Origin: Liolophura sinensis
Lineage: Eukaryota; Mollusca; Polyplacophora; Chitonida; Chitonidae
Direction of reading: 5' to 3'
Assembly: GCF_032854445.1 (NCBI RefSeq)
Contig: NW_027018125.1
Span: 1-64,000, forward strand
Length of the DNA: 64,000 nt
In this document: positions 24,330 to 33,895 of the stretch, one piece after another
How positions within the stretch are numbered: the stretch's first letter is position 1
How the letters are laid out: each line of letters begins with the position of its first letter
The notes under the pieces: model-generated
What the model saw: the letters and a program-made list of their open reading frames with translations, nothing else
What the model was told of the DNA's origin: nothing
Database searches by the model: none
Program-made: the position numbers and the translations under genes

Positions 24330-24545
24330 GACATGCTTTATGAATGTGTCCAATTTCGCTTAACCCATGACATGGGCCTGTATATTCATTGTGTTGAATT
24401 AGGTCGCCCAGCTGGATATGTAAACTGTTGCAGCCAAAATGCTGCGGAGATATATATTTTATTGTCGACTTTTGTTGGTTTGTGTTAAACATGATTTTGG
24501 GGATTGGTATCTCGATTATTGACCTGGTACGTACATATTGGTTGA
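24330..24545 (+). repeat. Dispersed repeat family B copy
   Basis: Contains 'gggcctgtatattcattgtg', 'ggatatgtaaactgttgcag' and 'tatattttattgtcgac'. It continues with 'gttggtttgtgttaaacatg' and 'ggggattggtatctcg', which match the 15870-15945 text ('ttatttgtgttaaacgtcg', 'gggaattagtcttgccg'). Confidence 0.55.
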
Positions 24546-24758
24546 CGGCTGGTATATGAATGTCAGTTTCGACGCATAGATTCATGTGGGTGCCATTGAG
24601 CTGACGTGTTTCTAAGATATCAGAGAGCGTCTGAATTATGTGAGCTTTTTCGTTTTAAAAACAATTGCAAGAATGAAAATTACAGATATTTTGCATTAGC
24701 ATGGTCTATTATAAACACAGCCGGAGAGTTCTAACCTCTTTTAACGGGACATATTTAC

Positions 24759-24802
24759 CTGAGTTGAGCATCAGATCCACCTTTTCATAGACTCCGGTAT
24801 TT
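24759..24802 (-). CDS. Ig receptor cytoplasmic exon (YEKV)
   Basis: 44 nt, phase 2 to 1, flanked by 'cttttattag' and 'gtaaat'. It reads NTGVYEKVDLMLNS, one tyrosine in a YEKV context followed by a hydrophobic LML. It needs a preceding exon ending in phase 2, which the 25 nt exon at 27140-27116 supplies (CA + A = Gln). Confidence 0.62.
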
Positions 24803-24999
24803 CTAATAAAAGATGGCAAAGTATTGACGATTAACAAGAAGCATCTTGTTCACTTGAATCTTAAGCGACAAGGTAACATCAAATCTGCAATGCACTACAT
24901 AAAATGTATGGTTTCCGCTGAGTGTAAAGGCTATTAAATGTTCTAAAAGAAACTGCTCTGTTACAAGATGTAGTATATTACCCTATCATGTGAAAAGAA

Positions 25000-26340
25000 G
25001 GTTAACTTTGAGCATAGTTATAAACAAACATGAAACCGGTATTTTTATTTTCTGTAACAAATTGTTTTTGCAAGTAAACTAAGATTCATAAAAATTTTCA
25101 TTTTGACTCTTATCTTGGTTTGTAAAGGACTTCAATATTTAAAATGGCCTCTCTTGGGTATCAAACGTAAATTTAATAAACACACTGTTACAAAGATCGG
25201 ATAACTACAACCAAACTAAATTTGGTCGACAGATTTCTGACCAAAGAACTGAGGATCGAAAATTTTGGAATTATCACAGGCGACCAAAATCAGTAGAGTG
25301 AAATATTTTGATCAAAGAAAAAATATACCCTTAGGAAAAAATATGGTCAGCTTTATGGAAACTTTATGGAAGAAACACCGGCAATATTTTAGCCATATTG
25401 TGGCGAGAACATGTTTACACCACGAGACAGTGAATGGGTATCGACTTGATGGAAACATTCAAAATAAAACGGATTGGACCAGCATGGTTAAAAGGAGTTA
25501 AAAAGAACCAAACCGCGACGAGAAATTAAGGCAGGTTAGCTGAAGACATTGTGACAAGGTAAAAGTAACGATTTTGTTCTTTTGGGGCACAAAGTGATTG
25601 GCGTTACAAGACTTAGTTATAACCCGTTTTCAAGAATATGAAAATGATAATAGCAGGAAGATAAATACAATGGCTAACATCTGGCTCATGTCGATGTTGA
25701 AAGTCAGCTCAGTAAAACCGTTTAAGTTTCTCATATTAACGATTCAACTGATTCTTTATTATTGCTTTCCATGCAATATTGCTTCAAATATTGTGAGATC
25801 ATGTTCGAATACCAGCTTACTCTAGGCATGAACTTTGTGTACATTTCCTGAAAGATATATATTATCTCAAGTGACTTGTTTGTTTCTCTTTTATTTAACC
25901 TACTTTGTTTTATTACTTTCTGGTTGTATTATTATCATGCTCACTGAAAAGGTTAGCGTCAGTGTAAGACTCTATGTCTAAATGAACTTCAGTGGAGATT
26001 TTTCAAAAATATTCATTATTTCAGAAGGAAATAAACTAATTCAGTTGCGCATGGTTCTTTCCACTTTTTATTATTTTGTATCAGTTGTAGATTGTTCGAG
26101 CTGTTCCTGAACTTTTATATCCATGATGTACAATAGCTGAGCTATGTTACCAAAACCAAACACTACTTTGTGGATGTCTTTCCATCTGGTACAACATTTC
26201 AGGACATAAAAAGTACGACCCTGGTGATGGCATTTCGACTGGTATAAGAAAGGAAAAAACTAACATTGTTTTAGAAAGAGCACCAGTAACTTATTTTTCC
26301 TCCGTGGGAATGCTTTTTATACAATGATAGTGGTGTAGTT
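25000..26340. other. Intronic AT-rich sequence, nothing recognised
   Basis: Open frames 25265-25501 and 25598-25825 (+) show no family similarity and no splice context. No repeats identified. Confidence 0.4.
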
Positions 26341-27115
26341 TGTACTGCTGACTTATGTACTGCGACTTAGCTGCAAACCTGCATAGGGACATTTAACATG
26401 GACTAGGGTAAGGTGTGGGATTTCTGACTCGTGTCCTTTGATAAAGTGACGCTGGCAGGTCTATGAAATAATGTCTTTTATTTGATTTTCTGAATTCTTT
26501 GAAAACGTATTTTATTTGGTTGTTCATATTGACTTTCTTTAGAAAATAGCATGAAGAGCTTATTGTGTGTAAGGGCGCCTATTGCATTACAAGTTATTAG
26601 GAAATGAAGAGTACAAACTCATTACCTGAGTTCACTATTTTGTCAATAGGATGTTTTTCTCTTAGTCATTTACAAAAACCTGTAATAACTTCATTAATAT
26701 TTGTTTGGGACACTTAAATGTAATCATAATGGATATGGTCATTTTGAACATTCTTCTATAATGGTTACTTTGGCCCTGTTCTGGCGGCCATTTAAATTTA
26801 ACGAAAATGGTAAGGGTCGTTTTGACCAATCTTATACAATGGTTACTTGGACCCTGTTCTGGCGACCAAAATGATTTGGGTTCTAAGATATGTCGTCGTT
26901 TTGACCCTTTTATGTCTGTACCAACCTTTAGGCGATAGTAGGCGACCAAATTTTTTGTGGGTCCAATCCACTATATCCTTTTAACAGTGAAAGTGTTGAT
27001 TGTTACGACCCAAATATTAAAAGCAATATACCAGTTTCAACTATTGTTCTAAGGATACAGTGTGTAAAACGCAATTGACGTTTAGTCCCGGAGTGTCTTT
27101 TCGCATTTTACTTAC

Positions 27116-27140
27116 TGTTCGTTTGCCGAAAACCCAATAC
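27116..27140 (-). CDS. Ig receptor 25 nt microexon, copy in duplication unit 1
   Basis: Bounded by 'ttttttacag' and 'gtaagtaaa', phase 1 to 2. It reads GIGFSANE plus the first two bases of a Gln codon. Near-identical to the microexon at 28594-28570 (AIGFSSNE), including both splice sites. Confidence 0.65.
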
Positions 27141-27644
27141 CTGTAAAAAAGGAGAGAAAAAATAAGTTATCTTCAGTTGCTGCTTAGTTTATAAATAAAT
27201 ATCAAAATGCGTTACCTATATGCCTGTCTGTCTGAAATATTGTCAGAGATTACGGAAACGTACGTTCCACTGTACTCTCTGATAAGAGCTAGTGTATGTA
27301 AGTATAGATAAAAGACGCAAGGTAAAAAATCGTAAACTTGTGTGAAAAAGGAATTTTCTTGGACAAAATGAACGAAATTACGTGTTTTTCTCCAGAACAC
27401 AAATTAGTTAGGCCCAGGAGAACACGGTGCCAATGTTCAATCAGATAACATAGCGTACCAAATGCTCTTGATTCACGCCGGGCACACACGTTTCCCCAAC
27501 CGAAAAATCTGAACGTCAGTGTTTAAGTTAAAATACCTGAGTATTGCGCTAAACAACAATCAAATATACAAACAAATAACTACATAAATAAATAGTAAAT
27601 ACATCCCGAACCATCGTGTCTTCCGCGTAGTGCTCACTTCTCAC

Positions 27645-27709
27645 CTGGAAGGTTTTCGTAATGTCTGGTTGATTGCACACCATTTGATACGTTATCAAGT
27701 CCCATCTGC
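27645..27709 (-). CDS. Ig receptor 65 nt exon (YENL), duplication unit 1
   Basis: Bounded by 'tttctgacag' and 'gtgagaagtg', phase 2 to 1. It reads QMGLDNVSNGVQSTRHYENL then P. YENL fits the pYxN pattern bound by the GRB2 SH2 domain when phosphorylated (family knowledge). Paralogue of 29137-29073, with the STRHYEN block unchanged. Confidence 0.68.
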
Positions 27710-28569
27710 CTGTCAGAAAAATGAGATTCCCCGCTGATTATTCTAAAATATTACATATTAATACTAATATTAGTAATTTCCGCAAATTGTTTGCGACTTA
27801 GCTGCAAATCTACATACACGCATTTGATATGGACTAGGGTGAGATGTAAGATTTCTGCAAGTGGATCTGGCAGGTCTTTGGAATGATGTTTTTCACTGAT
27901 TTCTGGAATTTGTCAAAAACTTATTTTATTTGGTTGTTCATATTTGTTTTTATGGAAAATTGCATGAAGAGTACATTGTATATAAGGGTGCCTGTTATAT
28001 CCCAGCTTATTGGGGACTAAAGAGTACAAAGCCTATACTTGAATCAACTGTAGTTTGTCAATAGGACGTTTTTCTTTTAGTTAGTCTGTTACAGAGACCT
28101 GTACCAACTTCATTATTATCTTGTTCGGAATGTTTTTGACATGCTTGAGGATACAGTGATGAGCTTTGTGCATTACCCTAAATCCCATGACCACAAGCAT
28201 TGATATCCATCACGTCAGTGCATACAATTAGATGGTATAGGCGAGATACCATTATTTGAGATATCAAAACAATAAATATAATTTTGGTGATAATAACAAT
28301 GTTATGGCGAACAAAGAAAATGCGACCACATTCGCACTGGTTGATTGGATCCTATTCTGGCGGCCATTTAAATGTAACCATAATGGTAAGGGTCGTTCTG
28401 GCCAATCATATTATGGTTACCAGGAACCTGTTCCGGCGACCAAAGAACTTCGGACCCTAGAATATGTGGGCGTTTTTACCCAAATTTTAAAAGCAATCTG
28501 CCAGTCTGTGCCAGTCTCACAGCGTGTAAAACGCGAGTGACCCGGAATGTCTTTATGCATCTTACTTAC

Positions 28570-28594
28570 TGTTCGTTTGACGAAAACCCGATAG
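28570..28594 (-). CDS. Ig receptor 25 nt microexon, duplication unit 2
   Basis: Bounded by 'gttcacag' (a weak polypyrimidine tract compared with copy 1) and 'gtaagtaag', phase 1 to 2. It reads IGFSSNE after a split Ala codon. Together with the neighbouring 65 nt exon it makes a 90 nt in-frame module. Confidence 0.62.
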
Positions 28595-29072
28595 CTGTGA
28601 ACAAAAAAATAATAAACATAACAAAAATAAGTTATTTTCAAGTGTTGGTGTGTTTTAATTAAATACAAAAATGCGTTACTTATAGACTTGTCCGTCTGAA
28701 ATATTGTCAGAGATTACGGAAAAGTACGTTCCACTGTTCTCGCCAATAATAGCTAGTGTATGTACGTATAGATACCAGACGTAAGGTAAAAAAGGGATTT
28801 TCTGAGACAAAATGAATCAAATTATGTTTTTCAACCGAACACAAATTAGATAGGCTCAGGAACACGGTGCATATGTACATAGCGTACCAAACGTTCTTGA
28901 TTCACGGCGGGCACTCATGTTTCCTCTACTCATAAATCTGAACGTCTTTGCTTGAGTGAAAACACTTGAGTATTGCGCTAAACAACAAGCAAATATACAA
29001 ATGAATAACTGCATCAATAAATAGTAAATACATTCCAAACTGTCCTATCTTCGCATAGGGTTCACTTCTCAC

Positions 29073-29137
29073 CTGGAACGTTTTCGTAATGTCTGGTTGA
29101 TTGCACGCCATTTGATACGCCATCAGGTCTCATTTGC
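29073..29137 (-). CDS. Ig receptor 65 nt exon (YENV), duplication unit 2
   Basis: Bounded by 'ttttcctgacag' and 'gtgagaagtg', phase 2 to 1. It reads QMRPDGVSNGVQSTRHYENV then P. Same splice sites and same YEN core as 27709-27645; substitutions are confined mostly to the first six codons (MRPDG versus MGLDN) and V/L. Confidence 0.7.
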
Positions 29138-29337
29138 CTGTCAGGAAAAATAATTCTCCACTGATTATATTAATCTGCAGAACTGTAGAGTGTTATGATC
29201 ATGCGCTTGTTTATTTAAAGGCATGTATAACTGAAACGCCGTATCATTATATTTTGACATCTGCGTTAAGAGCCCAGTTATACTTACATTAAGTCGTTAT
29301 ATGTCACACAGATAATTCATATGATTGTCAAACTTAC

Positions 29338-29362
29338 TCTGTTTCTCCTGAGGAACGAACAC
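29338..29362 (-). CDS. Ig receptor 25 nt microexon after the TM exon
   Basis: Bounded by 'tactctttcag' and 'gtaagtttg', phase 1 to 2. It reads VRSSGET after a split Gly codon and before a split Glu codon. It has the same length and phases as the two duplicated microexons, which suggests an older relationship, though the sequence is diverged. Confidence 0.62.
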
Positions 29363-29656
29363 CTGAAAGAGTACACGCAGAATCATTACACTTCTTGACA
29401 GTCAAGATGTGTATAGACAATGTATGTATCTTTACTTGAATAATTTCCACATTTATTTGGTACCGGTACTCTTGTTTCTTGAAAACATGAACGGTACATT
29501 ACAAAAGACTACATCAAAGAAAAAGTGATGTTTGCATTGATGGTTTAAAACTTTATCAAAAAGATTTAGCACTAGCGCCTAAAAGAGCAATGCTCGTACC
29601 GCAATCCCACTGTTGTTCCTACCATAAGTTTTAAGTTATACATAAACAGAATTTAT

Positions 29657-29676
29657 TCGACCCCCCCCCCCCCCCA
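29657..29676. repeat. poly-C run
   Basis: About 18 consecutive C within the intron downstream of the TM exon. Confidence 0.8.
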
Positions 29677-30021
29677 AGATTTACTAGGAATACAAATCAG
29701 GAAGTATAGCCAAAAATAGTCCAGTTAATCAACAAAAAAGAGACAAAAACACAACGGTTTCAAATAAGTCGTACAGTTTTTGTTCGGAATAAGAAAAGTA
29801 ATCTAATGATTTAACATGTCAACTGACATCCGTTAGTACTATACAAAACAAGAGTAAAGCAACAGTAGCAAGAGTATAGATAGCAAATCTATGATATCGC
29901 AAAAAAGCGTTTTTAATTTCATATAATTTTTTGCTTCTCCTTGTACTATTGCTTCTCCATTTATGGTCATATGCCCTTGGCTATTTAAATTAATAATATT
30001 TTTTTCACAGTTCGTTGTTAC

Positions 30022-30129
30022 CTTGCTTTCGACGACGGAACATGAAAACAACTAGAAGCGCAACTCCCAGTACAACGATAGCTGCGGAGATACCGCCTGC
30101 CACGGGACCGGCTAAATCACGGGTGGTAC
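30022..30129 (-). CDS. Ig receptor transmembrane exon
   Basis: 108 nt, phase 1 to 1. Acceptor 'tgttgtaccttcag', donor 'gtaaca' at 30021-30020. It reads TTRDLAGPVAGGISAAIV followed by VLGVALLVVFMF and RRRKQ: a short extracellular stalk, a helix of about 22 hydrophobic residues, then a basic stop-transfer cluster on the cytoplasmic side, as expected for a type I membrane protein. If the donor were not used, translation would stop six codons later (GNNEL then TGA at 30007-30005), giving a receptor with almost no cytoplasmic tail. This is a plausible retained-intron isoform. Confidence 0.8.
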
Positions 30130-30464
30130 CTGAAGGTACAACAGAAACTGTAAAACACGAATTCATAGTCTTGAAAACCCAGGAAGTAAAAGTATATATA
30201 TATATATATATTTGAAGGAGGTATAGATACTTTTTATATACACGTATGTAAAAGGAATGTTAAATGTTGTCGAAAAGAAATTTTAAGGTAAGCTAATTTT
30301 TATATCTTAATTTATTAATGAGTGTATAATTCTTGTTACATGATGATAATCAGGCACAACGACTGAGTACATTAGACAGTGATAGGGAGAAACCACTGCA
30401 CATTTTCAGGAACCTGATATATTTTATGCCGCAACAGAGTGAGTCGAAATAAATACAAGGGACC

Positions 30465-30780
30465 TTACTCGTCTGTCACTTACTGGTACTCGTACGCCAT
30501 ACAGTGCATGCGCCATTTTTTGCTTTAAGTTTGCTTTTTATCACAGCCGTCACTAGAAAATTTTTGCACAGAAAAATTGAACACAGGTAAAGTCTCCGGG
30601 GAAACGGTGATGAGGCAAGAAGTGATTTCAGAAAACACAAAATCTCTCTCAACTTGTGATTCTAATAATACCTTATAGACACGCATTCATGGGATAAGAC
30701 TAAGCCTAAAAAAGCCAATGTGCGCTAAAGGTCTAGCTTGTCTAGTGGTGAGAGTGATGTAAAGCGAGCGCGAGAGAGTC
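30465..30780. repeat. Dispersed repeat, partner at about 52090-52390
   Basis: Shared text includes 'aagtgatttcagaaaacaca'/'aagtgatgtcataaaacaca', 'tctcaacttgtgattctaat'/'cctcaacttttgattcgaat' and 'agacacgc'/'acacacgc'. Both copies are intronic in the receptor gene. Also note a (TA)10-type run at 30192-30209. Confidence 0.5.
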
Positions 30781-31041
30781 TCTTGTTATACCATAATATT
30801 TATTTTTAAAAACATACCTTTACTTCTAGAACTGGTTTGTAGAATGTTTAATACTGAAATGTTCTCCATTTTCACATATACATGTACACGTGCTTTTTAT
30901 CGAACACGTTCTCTGAAGAATGTCATCCCTGTTTTTACCTAAAAGGGTACCGATTGCACCGCGTCTATATGAAGTGTGTACATTTGTTATTATGTTTTAT
31001 TCTGTTTTATTGTTTACATGTCACAAGGCCTTCACATTTAC

Positions 31042-31329
31042 CTGTAACTATACAACTCGTCTCTACAGTGTCACTTTTGTTCCACCTGTTCTGACCGTAC
31101 ACCCTGAAGCTGTATTGAGCCCCATCGTCTAGACTCTCCACCACTTTGCTCACAGTCATATTCTCTCCCAAGTCTGTTATATCATCATATATTACCCAAT
31201 TACCTCCCTTCTTTTTGTACTGGAGTTTGAATATCTGAGAGGAACCGCCATTAAAACAGGAAATCCACGTGACATTGGCCACACGGTTTTCACATAAGAT
31301 GGTTGTTAAAGTGGGTGGGCACGGACGAT
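31042..31329 (-). CDS. Ig receptor fibronectin type III exon
   Basis: 288 nt, phase 1 to 1. Acceptor 'tcatatattccag', donor 'gtaaatg'. It begins RPCPPTLTTILCENR, continues VANVTWISCFNGGSSQ, IFKLQYKKKGGNW, then DGAQYSFRVYGQNRWN and ends SDTVETSCIVTG. The W in the B strand (NVTW), the Y in the C strand (KLQYK) and the F-strand YSFRVYGQN are FN3 hallmarks. It sits next to the membrane, immediately before the TM exon. Extra cysteines (C in the A strand, SCF, ETSC) are unusual for FN3 and may form an intradomain disulphide. Confidence 0.82.
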
Positions 31330-31440
31330 CTGGAATATATGACAATCAATAAGAATATGGATTTCTGACTCTTAAGCTGAAAAACATCGACTTTTCTCTA
31401 GATCTCTCAACTTTTTGCGAACCTCAAAAGTTGATATCAT

Positions 31441-32407
31441 GCTTTATTACATTCTGTTGCCTAGAAAATGCTTCTCACTGTCGTGGCATAACCTAAATAC
31501 TGTATGCTTTAATATGCAAGGTACCCACTTCAAGTAGTTTCACGCCTCAAGAACTAACATGTTTTATTACATTCTATTACCTAGAAAATGCTTCTCACTG
31601 TCGTGGCATAACCTAAATACTGTATAATGTAATAGGCAAGGTATCCGCTTCCAGTAGTTTTACACCTCAAAAACTAACATGTTTTATTACATTCTATTAC
31701 TTAGAAAATACTTCCAACTGTCGTGGCATAACCTAAATACTGTATACTTTAATATGCAAGGTACCCACTTCAAGTAGTTTAACGCCTCAAGAACTAACAT
31801 GTTTTATTACATTCTATTACCTAGAAAATACTTCTCACTGTCGTGGCATAACCTAAATACTGTATAATGTAATAGGCAAGGTATCCGCTTCCAGTAGTTT
31901 TACACCTCAAAAACTAACATGTTTTATTACATTCTATTACTTAGAAAATACTTCCAACTGTCGTGGCATAACCTAAATACTGTATACTTTAATATGCAAG
32001 GTACCCACTTCAAGTAGTTTAACGCCTCAAGAACTAACATGTTTTATTACATTCTATTACCTAGAAAATGCTTCCAACTGTCGTGGCATAACCTAAATAC
32101 TGTATGCTTTAATATGCAAGGTACCCACTTCAAGTAGTTTCACGCCTCAAGAACTAACATGTTTTATTACATTCTATTACCTAGAAAATACTTCTCACTG
32201 TCGTGGCATAACCTAAATACTGTGTAATGCAATAGGCAAGGTATCCACTTCCAGTAGTTTTACGCCTCCAAAACTAACATGTTTTATTACATTCTATTAC
32301 CTAGAAAATACTTCTCACTGTCGTGGCATAACCTAAATACTGTATAATGTAATAGGCAAGGTACCCACTTTGCTACTACCTGTAGTTTCACGCCTCAAAA
32401 ACTAACT
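31441..32407. repeat. 120 bp minisatellite, eight units
   Basis: Eight units start at 31441, 31561, 31681, 31801, 31921, 32041, 32161 and 32281 with exact 120 bp spacing. The conserved core is 'ctgtcgtggcataacctaaa'. Two unit types alternate in the second half: 'aatatgcaaggtacccactt' and 'aataggcaaggtatccgctt'. Units 2-3 and 4-5 are almost identical 240 bp dimers. Located in the intron between the FN3 exon and the fifth Ig exon. Confidence 0.95.
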
Positions 32408-33036
32408 TCTCGTTACGTCATAGTCGCTGTCATGTAACATGTAGGAGAGGTCAGAGGCCTTTTATAACCATGCATATACATGTTCAGTACCGGTACCAGG
32501 GACGCTAATAGGGTTTTACCAGGTTCAGCATTAGATTCAAACATGAAAAATACAGAAATTTATAATGTACATGTAGGGCTCTAGGTCTTGCAGGTCAGAC
32601 TGGCGAAGATGTTGCACTTGGGGAAGAAAATGTTATAAAGATGTGTCTCGATGTCCGCGTTTAAAATACACGTATCTTTCATTTTTATGTGTACATATAG
32701 CATGTCTCAAGTAATTAACCTAATGCTCTTTCATCACCTAACCAGTTAGGAAAGGGTGTATATTTTTTCAGATAAAAATGTTTTAAAATTGGTCTGGTAA
32801 TACTTCTGCTTCAGTGTTTCAGTCACAATACATATGTAAATTACTTAATTCTCTTTAAAATTATGACATGGGCATGGATATTTTATATAAACACGGTGAT
32901 TAGAAATGTATTTACTAATTTGAGCGTTATTTATTGCTGTTTCATGTGTACCAAGGTTTGTGAGTGAAGGAAGCTCTGAATGGCACAGGCTCAGAAAATT
33001 TTATATATAGCATGGACAAGAAGAACAATGCCTTGC

Positions 33037-33402
33037 CTATTAAGTTAAAAGATATGATGGTCTCAGAAGATCCCACGTCATTTTCAGCAACAAATTTGTA
33101 TTCCCCGAAGTCATCATGTTTAACGTCAGAGATTTCTAGTTCCGCCACGTGACCAGAAAGCAGGACTTTGGTGTCGTAAAACAGAAATTCGTGCTCAGCC
33201 TCCATCACGTGACTTTGGAATTTACTCCCGGGTGTGTTGGGTACGACTAGTCTTTCTGATATCGTGTTGGCCATGTTGCTGGACAGTTTGTACCACGTGA
33301 GGCTCACATAGGCGGGATACGACACAAACTTAAACATCAGTTTGATATTTTCACCCAGGGCTGCTGCTTGTTGTTTGATTTGACTGGGAAACTGTGGTCG
33401 GG
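33037..33402 (-). CDS. Ig receptor fifth Ig-like exon, GC donor
   Basis: 366 nt, phase 1 to 1. Acceptor 'ttcttctccag'. It reads RPQFPSQIKQQAAALGENIK, LMFKFVSYPAYVSLTWYK, then ISDVKHDDFGEYKFVAEN and ends ISFNLIG. It has the Ig C-strand W (LTWYK) and the D-x-G-x-Y motif (DFGEYKF). The two canonical cysteines are replaced: the B-strand position is F (MFKF) and the F-strand position is F (YKF). Frame and phase require exon end at 33037, where the donor is GC (ATAG|GCAAGG) rather than GT, a known minor donor class. N-terminal extension relative to a typical Ig exon. Confidence 0.78.
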
Positions 33403-33469
33403 CTGGAGAAGAAAATGGAAAAGAATAAGGTACACATCTACCTCAACCACACTAACATACTGGTGCTTA

Positions 33470-33545
33470 CAAGAATTCCCCGGGGCTCTGCCCGATTTCT
33501 TTCCACCATAATGCTTGAGTACGGCGTCAAACAAATAAATGAATA
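33470..33545 (+). repeat. SINE fragment
   Basis: 'ccccggggctctgcccgatt' through 'ccaccataatgcttgagtac' and 'gcgtcaaacaaataaatgaa'; an internal stretch of the family body is deleted. Confidence 0.7.
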
Positions 33546-33576
33546 AAAAATAAATGTTATAGTATAGTTATAAAAG

Positions 33577-33895
33577 TTGGATGAGGACATCACGACCGAC
33601 GCCCCGCGGGTCGTTGCACGCTGCACACGTGCGACATGTACTGTCCTCGTGCCACGGACAGCGACTCGCGGCCGTCATACAAGGGGACGAGGATTATGTC
33701 GTGCACGTCCATTCTCCCTTCAGGCCTTTATAGCGATACCTCGTCCCCTTGTGTCACGGCCCACTTGTCGCAGCCCACTAGTTGCGGCACATGGACGGTA
33801 CCATTTGTGCGCGATTTTCTCCGTCATCGTGTGGACGGCCGTGATCCGAGGGGCGCGGTGTAAGATGGCTTCCTCCGGTTTCCATACAGTTTGAT
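33577..33895. other. GC-rich, CpG-dense island in intron
   Basis: About 320 bp with strikingly higher GC and CpG than the surroundings (for example 'gccccgcgggtcgttgcacg', 'gacagcgactcgcggccgtc', 'gtgatccgaggggcgcggtg'). Short frames run through it on the plus strand but none resembles a known protein. It could be an inserted repeat of foreign composition or an intragenic CpG island. No terminal repeats are obvious, but the words 'ggggacgagg' and 'cctcgtcccc' form an internal inverted pair (33681-33690, 33740-33749). Confidence 0.5.

Larger units (their letters stand above)
26353..29168. repeat. Tandem duplication, 2 x about 1.4 kb, carrying receptor exons
   Basis: Copy 1 (26353-27745) and copy 2 (27793-29168) align end to end. 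Both start 'tgcgacttagctgcaaa'. Both share 'ttttatttggttgttcatat', 'tattctggcggccatttaaa'-type text, 'cgtttt.acccgga.tgtct', 'gaaatattgtcagagattac', 'attacgtgtttttc', 'ggcacacacgtttcc' and 'gtctggttgattgcac'. The unit includes one 65 nt and one 25 nt cytoplasmic exon of the receptor, so the duplication changes the protein. Part of the unit (about 38140-38570) occurs a third time in an upstream intron of the same gene. Confidence 0.85.

Noticed and set aside
26353-29168. Mutually exclusive use of the two 65 nt exons
   Set aside because: Considered because 65 is not a multiple of three, but each 65 nt exon is followed by a phase-compatible 25 nt exon, so inclusion of both pairs keeps frame and exclusivity is not forced.
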